From Cytospora piceicola (lineage: Eukaryota; Ascomycota; Sordariomycetes; Diaporthales; Cytosporaceae), in contig JALQBC010000028.1 of NCBI GenBank assembly GCA_023375675.1, positions 516,041-580,040 of the forward strand: DNA of 64,000 nucleotides, in the 5' to 3' direction. Of this stretch, positions 44,400-55,255 are shown piece by piece. Both the position numbers and the translations under genes were made by a program. The notes under the pieces are model-generated. The model was not told the DNA's origin, searched no databases, and worked only from the letters and a program-made list of their open reading frames with translations. The first letter of the stretch is position 1, and every line of letters begins with the position of its first letter.

Positions 44400-46740
44400 A
44401 TGGAGCCGTCTACCGGTACGCCGCCACCCTCGGAGTTCGGAACTCCAGGCCGTCGCAGGAACGGACGGTTGCAAGCCTGTGAGCCCTGTCGGAAGCGTAA
44501 GGTGTCGTGCGACCACGCCTTTCCTGTTTGTCGCAGATGTAGGGATGGCAATTCTGTCGATGGGTGTCTGTACCTCGTTCCTCAGGGAGGAAGTCGAAAG
44601 CCGAGGCAAGCCACTCGAGCTAAGAGGTAAGTTGTTCTCAGAGAGTGACGGCCCAGGTGTGTAAAGTACTGTGAGGAAGGAGGTTTGAAGCTAACTCCAT
44701 TCCAGAGCGACAATTCCACCACCCAGTCCACCTCCTGGTGCGTTTCCACCGTCTGCTGCCTCAGATGCCTCTGAGCCACGGGTTTCTTCTTCAGGGGCCA
44801 ACTGTGGCTATCTTGGCTTCACAAGCTTCTTTGCCGTTTACCGTGAAACACAGGACAGTCTCTCACTTGTTCAGGGCCCGACTATGGGCATCTTGTCTCA
44901 CAGATCCGCCAATGCCAGCCCACAAGTCCCAGGATCCAGGGATGGTGACATTGATGCTGCCGAGCCAGGCAAGAACTCTGTTGTTCTATCGCCTCGGACC
45001 CTCGAGCACTCTCTTATTGTTCTCCGTCGAATCCCCGCCGAGGATGTTGCTGTCTCTCTCTTTCAGAAGCACCAAAACCCAAATGATGGGTGGATACGCT
45101 TAGCTGCACAGCGTGTTATAGAGTCCATGCTGTCGGTTTTTGGGCGGCAGCTGCGCTCACGGAAACCTAGGGACCTTGAAGAGCTTGCCCGGATCTTATC
45201 AGTAAACACTGCAAAGCCCTGGTGTGAGGAGGAACCAGACCCTGATACATGGCAAGCATCATTTTCCGGACACAATATGCGCTGGGAATGTTTGGGAATA
45301 CTGTTCACATACTGGGCGCTGGCCTCCTTGGCAGATCAACCTCAACGACCAGGGCCTGGAAAAAGCATGACGGAAGTGTACCATGAGGCTGCAGAGTTGT
45401 GCATCGACCTCTGCAGGAATTCCGCGCCGAATAGTCTACTACAGTACCTCACATACAAGGTAACCATAATCGAGTCGATAAAGAACGGCGACACCGCTCC
45501 TGGATTCTGGAAGCTTCATGGTCAGCAAGTAGCACTAGCCACGTATCTGGGAATGCACACGATCCAGCAGGACTCCTCATATGTGCCGACGGTGGCAAGC
45601 GAGGCAAGGAGGAGGTTGATTTCGCAGATATTTGTCGTGGACAAGGTCGCTGCATCATTCAATGGACGCCCACCACTGTTGAGTAGAAAGTACATGCTCA
45701 CACCGCCACCGCTGGATCTCAGTGACGAAGTCTTACTATCTGATCGGGAGACGATCGCAAAAGCAGTCGACGCGCTAGATGAGAATGGATGGAACAGGGA
45801 TGGGAAATTTTACTCAACAACGATTGTGCGGGCAAGAAGAATGCTTGCGAGCGTGAAGGATGAAGTGATGGAAGTCTCGTTGGGCGCTTCAGCGTTCACT
45901 TCGACTGAGGCACTGCTGTGAGTGATAATGCCTATCCGATACCCCCCGAAAAACCCCCGAAGGGCCGAAGGGTTATCATGAGCTGATCAGAACAATCATA
46001 GGGCACTCAGAGAGCGCGAGCTCGCGGCGTTCTCGGGGCTGCCAGTCGAATTGAAGTACAGGTCTGAAGATGTGAGAGATTCGGGCGTAGAATCTTCTAG
46101 GCTATACGCGAAGCTCCTCATTCATCTAGAACACTTGCAGAATCTGTTTTTCATTGCCCGCCTCCTGATTAAATGGGGATACAGTAGCCATGCCGAGTTG
46201 CTAAAGGTAAGCTTCGAAATGGTTGCGGTAACCCTGGTGTTCTGGACACATAGGAATCGTCTAGCCGGCATTCACGGGGACTTTGGATGGCTCGTAAGTA
46301 CTTCTATGCGCTGTATATATATCGAGGAAATTTTTAGCTAAGGTAAGATGCAGGTCATGGCATACGCAGCACCAGCCGGAGGGATTCTGTGCAACGAGCT
46401 GCTCGGACCGCCACGACAGCACAGCCATATCACATGTGTGACGAGGTCGAGTATCATCCAACAGCTCAGTCTACTCGTCGGGTTTCTGGACTGGGTGAGT
46501 CATTCAGCACCGAACGGCGACCTCTGTGGCTCGTGTAAGACAGTCATCCAGCACGTATTGGATCATAACCTCAACGCGCCGACGCAAAGTTCAACGAGCC
46601 CAGCAGCTGAGAACGGGTTTGACTTCAACCTCGATCTCTCATCAGACATTGACGCTATCAATGGATATTTCAACTTTGGTCTCTTGGATACGTATGACTG
46701 GTTAAGGCCTGAAATGTTCTCAAGTCAGCATTCTGGTTAA
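44400..46740 (+). CDS. Zn(II)2Cys6 fungal transcription factor
   Basis: Exons 44400-44626, 44706-45917, 46002-46293 and 46354-46740; introns 79, 84 and 60 nt, all in frame, product 705 aa. The binuclear zinc cluster has Cys27, 30, 37, 44, 47 and 56 (ACEPCRKRKVSC, PVCRRC, DGC), preceded by a basic stretch and followed by a Pro/Ser linker. Then GYLGFTSFFAVYRETQ and the middle homology (fungal_trans-type) region with WECLGILFTYWALASL, AATYLG-like hydrophobic helices, RRRLISQIFVVDKVAASFNGRPPLLSRKY, and EMVAVTLVFWTHRNRLAGIHGDFGWLVMAYAAPAGG. Known: such proteins are nuclear activators or repressors binding CGG triplets. Target genes unknown; the peptidase gene starts 571 nt downstream in the same direction. 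The cysteine spacing before the last Cys (x8) is a little long but seen in the family. Confidence 0.93.
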
Positions 46741-47311
46741 TTAGGGCAGCTACCTCCAGGGCTCGCAACTATTGGTATCGGTAGAAAAGCACCAGCTCAC
46801 AAATTCCTACCCCAACGAGGGCCTTGATCATGATTATGCTTCTTTTCCCACTCCAGTCAATATTCGAGAGAAGCCATTCATCATATTCTCTCCGTTGTTA
46901 CTCTTATACCTGGGTATAATGCATGATGCTAGGTCAACGAATTTCTCCAGATGTCTCGGTCACTTACACGTAGCACTCTGAATCTGCGTCACGTTGCCAA
47001 GGGAAACGCCATGTCTGTGATGGCTGCAGTAAGACGCTTCTATAGCGAATCAATGGCCATCGGTCGCCCTCTCAGTTGCTGAGTTAGCGTCATATGGTCA
47101 TGCGGTCAGAGCCTCAAAGGCCCAAATCCTCCGGGTCAAAAGACTCAAAACATGAAACAGCCCCGGCCAGACTTTACATCTCCCTGTCATCCTCCAAGTT
47201 AAAAAGTTAAAAGGTTTCTTATTCTGTAGGTTCACCGCCGGCACTCCCGCCGTGGAATAGATGGGATCCCATTTTCATGGTCTCAGCATTCCCAGTTAGC
47301 AGCCGCAAATC
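46741..47311. other. spacer, promoter of peptidase gene
   Basis: 571 nt between two plus-strand genes. No coding frame supported. Confidence 0.5.
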
Positions 47312-49098
47312 ATGGTCGCCTTAGTGGATGAGAAAAGGGTAGCCCCTTTTCTAAATTCAACTCAGCTAAGGCGCAACATCACTGTCAGAAATATTGCGTA
47401 TTCCTTCGCACTTGTGCTACTCCTCTATTTCTTGAGACTCCAGTGGCCCTTCTATCGTCAGTCTGGCCAACCGCATACCGCCGTTCATCACAGATATGAA
47501 GGCGAGCTTATAACATGGGTACCTTGCGGAGTAGTCAAGGGGCACCCTCTTGAGTGCAGCAACATCAGTGTCCCCATGGATCACTTCGCGCCTCAAAATC
47601 CCAGCCGCGCCGAAGAGCAAGATCGCCTATTCACCATCCCGCTTATCCGCATGCGGTCCGAGAACGCAACAGAAAGCATGATCATCAATCCAGGTGGGCC
47701 CGGAGGTAGCGGCGTGGGCTTTCTCTACCGCATCGGCGAGGAACTTAACAAGATCATCGGAGAGGGTTATCACATCCTGTCCTTCGACCCTCGAGGTATC
47801 AATGGCTCTACTCCAGAGGCTGATTGCTACCCTGACGAAGAGACGCGTCGAAGTCTCTCGAGCCCAAGAACCACGCGTCTGGAGGATAGTGGGGAGATAT
47901 ATTCGTCGACGAAGAACTTCGTACAGGCCTGCCATGATACTATGGGAGAGCATGCCGGGTACAGTAGGCGACAGGCGAAGCCCCGACTGTTTAATCCTGG
48001 ACGTTGCGAGGCTGATATCGATGGTAGTTAATACACCCCAGACAGCAGCCGACATGAATTCGATCCTCGATTCAATCGGCCAGAGAGATATGATATATTG
48101 GGGTTTCAGTTACGGTACAATTCTGGGCCAGACCTATGCTACAATGTACCCCGAGCGATCGAAGCGAGTTATCATTGATGGAGTAGGGAACCTGCAAAAG
48201 TGGTATGGTGGACTAGATCATGAGCAAGAATGGTGTACCGATGCCGAGACTGCCCTCCAGGGCTTCTTCGATGAGTGCATCAAGGCAGGGTCGGAGAGGT
48301 GCCGGCTCGCCGCGTTGGGCAATACAGGGAGCGAGCTCTGGGACGTCATAACCTCCTTCTTAAACAAGCTCAAGGACGAACCCCTGAGCGTCTACGTCAA
48401 CAACACTGTCTACGGCCTGTTGACTTACGACAGGCTGCTGCGCAACGGCATCCTCATGTCTCTTTTCAGCCCCATGAGGCAATGGTACTTCGCGGCAGAT
48501 ACTCTCGCCAAGCTGGTCCAGGGAAACGCTACACAGGCGTTCATGGTATTCGGGCGCGATGAGGCCCTTCTCGCACTGGGCGAGGCTAATCAGATCGTGA
48601 TGTACAACGACGCCGAGACGGGGCCGGAGTATTGGCCCCAGGGTAGGCTGGAGCTAGTTGACAAGCTGACGTCTCTGGAGAACGGTAGCATGTTCTCGTT
48701 GATTGACGTTCCGGGATTCTTTGGCAAGCAACAGTGAGTGAGACCTATTTGTGGTGTCTTCTTGATGCTAAGCTTTCGACAGATGGAGTCTTGCCCGTGG
48801 ACACGACTTTGTTCCGCAGACACATGTCAAGACCGCCCACCCATTACTCATACTTTCGACCTCTTACGACCCAGTGTGCCCGCTGGCTTCGGCCAGAGTG
48901 GCGAAGGAGATGTTTGAGGGGTCGCAGATTGTTGAGGCGAAGACCTATGGTCATTGCACTAATGCTATGCCCTCGGCGTGCATTGCGAAGCATATCCGTG
49001 AGTACCTTTATGAAGGAAAATTGCCCGCGAACCATACCCGGTGCGATGTGGAGGGTGACTATTTCGTCAGTCCTGAAGGTATTAGTGGTGTTGATTAG
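47312..49098 (+). CDS. membrane-anchored TAP-like S33 peptidase (1)
   Basis: Exons 47312-47963, 48028-48733 and 48783-49098; introns 64 and 49 nt, junctions in frame, product 557 aa. One N-terminal membrane segment about residues 27-43 (SFALVLLLYFLRL) without a cleavable signal, so type II. Alpha/beta-hydrolase features: oxyanion region NPGGPGGSGVGF, nucleophile elbow GFSYG (Ser245), acid Asp482 in STSYDPVCPL, His510 in YGHCTNAMPS, and a Cys pattern shared with Streptomyces tripeptidyl aminopeptidase-type enzymes. Known: this family cleaves N-terminal residues of peptides. The 49-nt last intron is short for a fungus but has GTGAGT..CAG. Location is probably secretory pathway or surface. Substrate not proven; see the paralogue at 61138. 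Confidence 0.92.
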
Positions 49099-49826
49099 GA
49101 GGGGGGCGTTGTCTGGTGACCTCGGGATACATGGATGGGATGGACACGTAATGCGCAGCACGGTCAGGCTGGCGTGTAACCAAGCTGGATGACGGGTGAT
49201 GGGACATTCCACCGACGGGGTGAGAACTGAGGCTTCTTCCATCAGAATACTTGTCGAGGGACTCTACGTAGGCTGTGGGAGGTATGGCAGTTCGGGTTGA
49301 AACTCCTGAAGGCTCAACCAGGCAGCCAGGCCGGACTTCGTCCATACATAAATTGGTGATGACATACATTCATATACATATATGTATGCTACGTCGGTAC
49401 GATTCACTGGCTTACCCGCTAATTATATTAGTCCCTTGTTAACACAGACGGACCGAAATAAGCCACAGTAAATACAAGGTCGAGCGCAGCCATGATTGGT
49501 TAGTCTACCATCCCTTTCTCCAACCGTGGACGTTGGAGATGTCACGGTCGAAATCCATCCATACTTAAAGAACGTAAAACGTCACACAATTTAGACTGGC
49601 CAAGTACGAGGTCACGAGTTCAGACCATCTTCCCCGCACGATGCTCGTTTCAAATGGTTAATAAGCCTGTGGGGGAAAGAGGACCGTCACCTGGGGAATG
49701 CTCTCCTTGCTGTAGCTGTCAGCTTCACCCCCCGAGATACCATACTCTTTCTCGTATTACATCGCTTGAATATCAAGTCGTGGTACTCTAATAAAGTTAA
49801 CCAAGTGTTTGCCTTCAATCAGCAAC
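49099..49826. other. gene-free spacer
   Basis: Between two plus-strand genes. No coding frame supported. Confidence 0.5.
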
Positions 49827-51083
49827 ATGTCTTATGAATCCAAAATGAGCATTCTGAACTCGACCTTGCAGCTTACGCCGCAGGGGCAAACCTTCCACCC
49901 ATTTGAATATCTGCCAAAGGAGCTTCGGTTGCAAATATGGGAGGAGGCAGTTCCACGCGAGCGGCTTATTCGCGTGCACCTCAAGCTCCCGGTGGAGAGA
50001 CCGCATAATTTGCCGCCACGATACCTGGAGAAGAACCACCTCGGGAATCCCATCAGCGGCCGCCGCTATAAAGCCATCGCTAAAGGCCATCAGACCAACA
50101 GCAAGTTCCTCCGTGTAAACAAGGAAGCCAGAGAGGTGGCATTGGCCTTATACCGTGTTCATATGCCCTTTTATTTTACGGTTCCCGGGACGAACCAGGC
50201 GGAAGAAATGACGTTGTATCTGAGCCCGGAACACGATATCCTTCACATTGGTGCCAGCGCTCCCGTCAAGGAGACATTGATCGACTTCTTCTGGGATATG
50301 AAGGCGTATGATCCCAAGGGCGTGGGGCTTGTGAAGATTGCCTTCGACCTGCATGGATTCTGTGGCCATGACTTGCAATACCTGAAGCCCTCAGATCTGC
50401 TCCTGATACGCCAGCGGAACGCCCTGATCGAGACCTTGACACAGCTTCAAGAGGTGTGGTTCGTTTACGTTGAGAATGAAAGGCCGTGGCCAGCAAATGG
50501 CCGACAAGGGGTTTGTCATATGCCCGGAACTGGTGCTTCATATGGGTCGAGGGTCAACTTCAACACAGACAGTCGTGTAACCACAAGTCCAAGCAACGTT
50601 CCTATCGCCAGCAGTATTTCCACATTTGACCGCGTGGGTAGTGACCCTAGGAGATCGGCAGAGACCGACTTGGGTTGCCTTAATATGGGAAAAATAGATC
50701 CGCGGGAGTTGATTTGGCGCTGGAAAAGATTATTGCGAACTTGGGCCATACCCCAGCAGCCTGAACAGGTCGCATACCGGCTCCTTGTGGGGCAAAGACC
50801 AGTAGTAAGGCAAAAGCCGTGGCTGCTTAGAACAGTTGACGAGGCGAAGGAGTTTATATCCATCAAGGAAAGAGAACGTGAGCAAGCTGTCGCGGTGAAG
50901 GTTGGATGCGAGGAGGAAGTATGTCGAGGGAAGACGACCGCTGTTGGATACTGGCTGTTTCCGGCTGAGGCCCTGGGCAGTGTCGGTGAGGGAGAGGGGC
51001 TTCAGGATATGGACTTCCAACCTTGTCGGTTCTTGGATATGAGAAATTGTTGGCCTGAGCTGTTGCTATCGAGGATCGGCTAA
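49827..51083 (+). CDS. 2EXR domain protein of unknown function
   Basis: Single exon, 418 aa from the ATG at 49827. The N-terminal segment TFHPFEYLPKELRLQIWEEAV is the signature of the 2EXR domain, common in plant-associated ascomycetes. Next come FLRVNKEAREVALALYR and LYLSPEHDILHIG, the usual following blocks. The rest is not recognised; the region after about residue 245 has Ser-rich and basic stretches. No signal peptide or membrane segment. Function of 2EXR is not known; a protein-interaction role resembling F-box-type regions has been discussed. Lineage-specific expansion is common. Confidence 0.85.
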   Translation: MSYESKMSILNSTLQLTPQGQTFHPFEYLPKELRLQIWEEAVPRERLIRVHLKLPVERPHNLPPRYLEKNHLGNPISGRRYKAIAKGHQTNSKFLRVNKEAREVALALYRVHMPFYFTVPGTNQAEEMTLYLSPEHDILHIGASAPVKETLIDFFWDMKAYDPKGVGLVKIAFDLHGFCGHDLQYLKPSDLLLIRQRNALIETLTQLQEVWFVYVENERPWPANGRQGVCHMPGTGASYGSRVNFNTDSRVTTSPSNVPIASSISTFDRVGSDPRRSAETDLGCLNMGKIDPRELIWRWKRLLRTWAIPQQPEQVAYRLLVGQRPVVRQKPWLLRTVDEAKEFISIKEREREQAVAVKVGCEEEVCRGKTTAVGYWLFPAEALGSVGEGEGLQDMDFQPCRFLDMRNCWPELLLSRIG

Positions 51084-51516
51084 TTTTGGTTGGGACTGGC
51101 ACCTGGGGTGATTATGTTATCGAAGGCATGAGATTGTTACTGTTTCATCCCGAGGAGTTGTTGACACTCGCCAAAAGCTCATCCCGTTTTGGATCCGAGG
51201 TGACATTGGGGGAGAGATAGGGGCCATTCACATGTGCCAGTGTGATGGTGGTGCCTCGGGAAAATAAACCCCTGTTCCTGACCCCGCAGACCGTTGTGCC
51301 CTGGATGGGAATATGGCCGGGATTTGTTGACTTATCCTTAACAAGTCTGGCAACAACGCCGTTCAACTTGGCCGGAATAAGCTCGGGCTAGCACCTCGTC
51401 CAATGACAGTGACATCCCTAGATGTACATACAGAGCAACTTCGATCTCTCCCTCCTCCACATACTGGACTGTGAGACATCGAGTTGACTCGGAGCTCCTA
51501 CTCAATTACTATCAAC
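51084..51516. other. gene-free spacer
   Basis: 433 nt; leader of the next gene is CT-rich. Nothing else is seen. Confidence 0.5.
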
Positions 51517-52908
51517 ATGGTCAACCTCTCCAGAGGGGCTTTGTTCACGGCCATAGCCCTAGTACTTCTCTGGGGTTTCCATTACGGGGCGTACTTAGAT
51601 CCAGCCACTCCTGATGAACGAAAGTCTTATTTCGAGTACAAAACGGGCAGCAAGTCTCCTCTCTCACCCCACGTGCATACCTACTTTGAGCAGGTCTTTT
51701 CGGTCGACAAACCTCCATACTACGACTTTCCCGCGCTCAAAGCAGCATGCGAGCGGTCGGAATGGAAGGAAGAAAATAAAGATGTCTACCTGGAGTGTAG
51801 TGGTATCCAAGCTGGGATGACATCCATCATATCCGAAGTAAAGGTGTGCTTCAAGATGGCAATAGACGCCGGAGTAAACATGCTCCTGCCTTCGATGCCC
51901 CTCCGTGACAGCGAAAATCTGTTGAACTTCAACCTTCTGAACGACTCTGCATATATGACCTACGACCAATGGTTCGACCAGGAACACCTACTCGCGTCAA
52001 TGGCACGAGCATGCCCACGGATAAAGATCAAGCACCCTATCGAGGCAGCCACAGAGTCCCTGCCGGTTGCTAACAGGTGGTCCATGGACATCGGGACAGC
52101 CCCGGGTTTCCAGATGCTCCTAGGTTATTTCTGGGTTGGGCGGCCGTTCAAGTCGTGGTTCGAAAAAGAGTTGTTGCGTTTGCGCTTTCTTGCAAACGCG
52201 AGCCGTAAAAGCGCAGCCGAGGAGGACACAAGTGGACTCGCACGTGCAGCCCCTGAGCAGGGCGCTACCATAATCAGTATTGCCTCGCAGTTCCTTGTCT
52301 TTCGCGTTACGGATGATCCCTCTGGCAGGGAAGTCGCACTCTGGAAAGACTTGTCGCATCTCATCCGCTTCAGAGAAGAGCCGCGGGTTATTACCAACAG
52401 AATACTGTCGCATATTGACCGGGCATTTTGGGGTGTGCACTTCCGTGTTGAGAAGGATAACATATGGTCTTCATTCGAGAACCAGCTCAAGGTCGACTTG
52501 GATGCGCTGGATCAAGCGTGGGCGCAGTACGGATCGCCAGGCAAGGAGAGGCCACTCATTTATCTAGCTTGTGGCGATGAGGGACAGATCGAGAAGTTCT
52601 CCGAAGCAGGAGCGCAGCGTGGATGGACGGTGACATCCAAGTACGGCATTGCAAAGGACTACCCGGTAACACTGAAGATGATCAAGGAGCTGCCATTCGA
52701 CTTCCAAGGTCTGGTGGACCTGGGCGTCATGTTGAAGAGCCATTTCTTCATTGGCATCACGGGAAGCGCATTTTCAAGCACCGTCGGAAATATGAGAGAT
52801 CCGACAGGCAGGTATAGGGGCAGCAGTCTGTTGTACCCGGATGATGAGAACGCGAGGACTCATCTTTTCAATGATGGTGATGCTCCAGGGTACCCCTGCT
52901 GTTTGTAA
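51517..52908 (+). CDS. type II Golgi-type protein, O-fucosyltransferase-like
   Basis: Single exon, 463 aa. The ATG at 51517 is the first in frame and puts a membrane segment at residues about 6-21 (RGALFTAIALVLLWGFHYGA), so a type II topology. Central and C-terminal blocks HFRVEKD (His308, Arg310, Glu312) and FIGITGSAFSSTVGNMRD resemble the HxRxE and GxxGS/xF motifs of GDP-fucose O-fucosyltransferase-related fungal proteins; IYLACGDEGQIEKFSE is the Rossmann-like segment before them. The N-terminal half has ECSGIQAGMTSII and GVNMLLPSMPLRDSENL. Inference: a lumenal sugar transferase acting on glycoproteins. The donor and acceptor are not shown, and the call rests on short motifs. Confidence 0.72.
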   Translation: MVNLSRGALFTAIALVLLWGFHYGAYLDPATPDERKSYFEYKTGSKSPLSPHVHTYFEQVFSVDKPPYYDFPALKAACERSEWKEENKDVYLECSGIQAGMTSIISEVKVCFKMAIDAGVNMLLPSMPLRDSENLLNFNLLNDSAYMTYDQWFDQEHLLASMARACPRIKIKHPIEAATESLPVANRWSMDIGTAPGFQMLLGYFWVGRPFKSWFEKELLRLRFLANASRKSAAEEDTSGLARAAPEQGATIISIASQFLVFRVTDDPSGREVALWKDLSHLIRFREEPRVITNRILSHIDRAFWGVHFRVEKDNIWSSFENQLKVDLDALDQAWAQYGSPGKERPLIYLACGDEGQIEKFSEAGAQRGWTVTSKYGIAKDYPVTLKMIKELPFDFQGLVDLGVMLKSHFFIGITGSAFSSTVGNMRDPTGRYRGSSLLYPDDENARTHLFNDGDAPGYPCCL

Positions 52909-53806
52909 TCTTGTAACATGAGTTCAATGTATACAGAGTAGTTATCGACTTCGAGCTAACCTGAAATCTCTTTCCTTCGTCCATCCTTGCGACATGTTGG
53001 TGGTCTAATTGAAGTCATCAGATGGTAGAAGTCCTGGTGTTCTATCGTCCAAGGACGTTGTCCTTGCATTTGCGACATCCTTACAGCAGTTTCATACTTG
53101 GGTATACCGGACAGAAATATACCGACTATACAATGGCATTTATCCTCAAGGTTATCACTACAAAATCCTGAAATATTTCTGAGCCACATTGGTTCGGATG
53201 TACGAACGTCAATACCCTGCTTGGAGTCTTCCGCTCTCTACATGATACGTACTCCATTCCGTGTGCACTTATATCCGGTCACAAACATACTTACGTATAC
53301 GAGAAGCACCGCAAGCCTTTTTGCCGAAATCTTGAGATCCAAGACGTCAGTTGCCCGGGTGTGATCTGTGAGAGATTGCCGACTGATACCTTCCGAGAAC
53401 AGCTTGTAGCGGGGGTAATGTATATCTGAAGAAGTAGGCAGTTACTTACTATGCATTTGTCTTGGTAAGGTACATACCTCAGGATTTGTCACAGTTGTAT
53501 CACGCACGAATATACTACTAATTACAGATGCCTCCGGAAAACCGATTAGCCAGGCCTTCCCAGCAAATCGTCGGATCTTCATGCCGATGGTGGCTTCAGG
53601 TCAACGATGAGGAGGGCGTGAAAATCTATAAGAAAAGAGATTAGTCGCGGTGTAATCAACCTGAAAGTCATTGCATTATCCTTCTCCTTCCATTTCATAC
53701 CACCGACCTTGCCCCCGAGAACAAGCCGGATTCCAGGACTCGCGAGCCCAGTCCGCACAGATACCGTCTCCAATACTCTACTCATACCTAGATTGACTGG
53801 AGCACG
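52909..53806. other. gene-free spacer
   Basis: 898 nt between plus-strand genes. No supported coding frame. Confidence 0.5.
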
Positions 53807-54789
53807 ATGGTCGACACACTGTCCCTCGATGGCAAGGTGGCCATCATCACAGGTTCAGGGCGTGAGACCGGAATCGGCGCGGCCATCGCGGCAGCCTTTG
53901 CTCGCAACGGAGCGGCAGTGACTATCAACTATTGGTCTGAGGGTTCGGCACCAAGGGCCGCGAATGTCCTCAAGAAAATCCATGACGCTGGAGGCAGAGC
54001 CATTTCCGTCCGTGCTGATGTATCTACCCCCGAAGGAGCCAAGAGGATCGTCCAGGAAACTCTCAAGGGCTTCAATACGGACAAGATTGACATCCTGGGT
54101 GGGTAATCCCCCCCCCCCTTTCACCCTGCCTTATCTTCAGATGCACGTCCGATGGACCAGACTTTGGACCAGCTGTCAATAGTGGCCCAACGGATAGTAG
54201 CCAATAGGCAGTAATTAACTTCCTTTCCACCTAGTTAATAACGCGAGCGCGATCTACGGCCGGCCTCTAGTGATGAACGCCACCCCGGCCGATATTGATG
54301 CCACATTTGCGACAGCTGTTCGCGGGCCGATCCTCCTGATGCAGGCCACTGTGCCTCACATGCCTCAATATGGCCGTATCGTTAATGTATCGTCGATAGC
54401 TTCGAAGCTTGGCTTCGATGGCCTGGCTTTGTATGCTGGGGGCAAGGCAGCCATGGACGCCATTACGTTCGCCATCGCAACCGAGGTGAGTATCTAGCTG
54501 CTTGGCACCTGGGATCCTGAAAGGCTCTAATAACGTCATCCAACAGCTTGGCAGAGGTGGTAAAAACATAACGGTCAACACCGTTGCTCCGGGATACACG
54601 GAAACCGACATGTCTTCTCCTGAGCTCATGGAGGAATATGGTAATCGTGTGATACCACTTACAAGAGTGGAGGATCGGGCTGGTTATCCTGACGATATCG
54701 CGGATTCCATTCTGCTGTTGGTGTCTGAGAAGAGCAGATGGGTCACTGGCCAGTATATCTCAGTCAGCGGTGGCGTCACTGGCAACTAA
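53807..54789 (+). CDS. short-chain dehydrogenase/reductase (SDR)
   Basis: Exons 53807-54098, 54235-54485 and 54547-54789; introns 136 and 61 nt, product 261 aa. The first intron starts GTGGGT and has a C11 run at 54108-54118; splicing rebuilds VNNAS. Cofactor motif TGSGRETGIG (residues 15-24), NNAS (99-102), catalytic Ser150/151, Tyr164 and Lys168 in LYAGGKAAM, and PGYTETDM after it: a classical SDR. Known: NAD(P)-dependent oxidation or reduction of alcohols and ketones, cytosolic. The C-terminal SGGVTGN is family-like. Substrate cannot be told. It lies among accessory genes, but without any biosynthetic core enzyme nearby. Confidence 0.93.
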
Positions 54790-55255
54790 ACTTGGGCCTT
54801 TCAGTCTGAGACTCATGAATATCAAACTGCTATTTGACTCCCTTCCGGAACATTGAACCTACTGAGGCCAAACGCCTCGAGATGCTGCGTTTGTGGTGTG
54901 CTTTTTAGTCTTTCTCAGTCTAGAAGTGTTGTTAAGAAAATGGAGTAACGGGAACATCAAGTGCAGCCTGACTTTTACTGGATCAGGTATAAGTATGAAA
55001 GACTCATAGAACTCTTCTTCCCGGGACCTGGAATCACATTTCTTCGGTATCGCAACGACAATTAGAATGATGATAGAATGTTAGTTTGGGTGATTGTAAC
55101 CTAACAGGTATATACATTAGGAGACATGTATGTGAACAAGGGTAGAGCTCCTCGGATATCGAGATCGGTGTCATCCATCCATGACTATCATCTAGCCTCC
55201 CACATGCTAGTTCAATTGCAAAATGGCAATTTCCAAGCTTTTGGTGCGGATCCAG
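54790..55255. other. gene-free spacer
   Basis: 466 nt convergent space between SDR and the second SAT4-like gene. Nothing else seen. Confidence 0.5.

Noticed and set aside
46207..46290. possible intron start GTAAGC inside the zinc-cluster factor
   Set aside because: The open frame through it encodes family-conserved sequence (EMVAVTLVFWTHRNRLAG), so it is exon.
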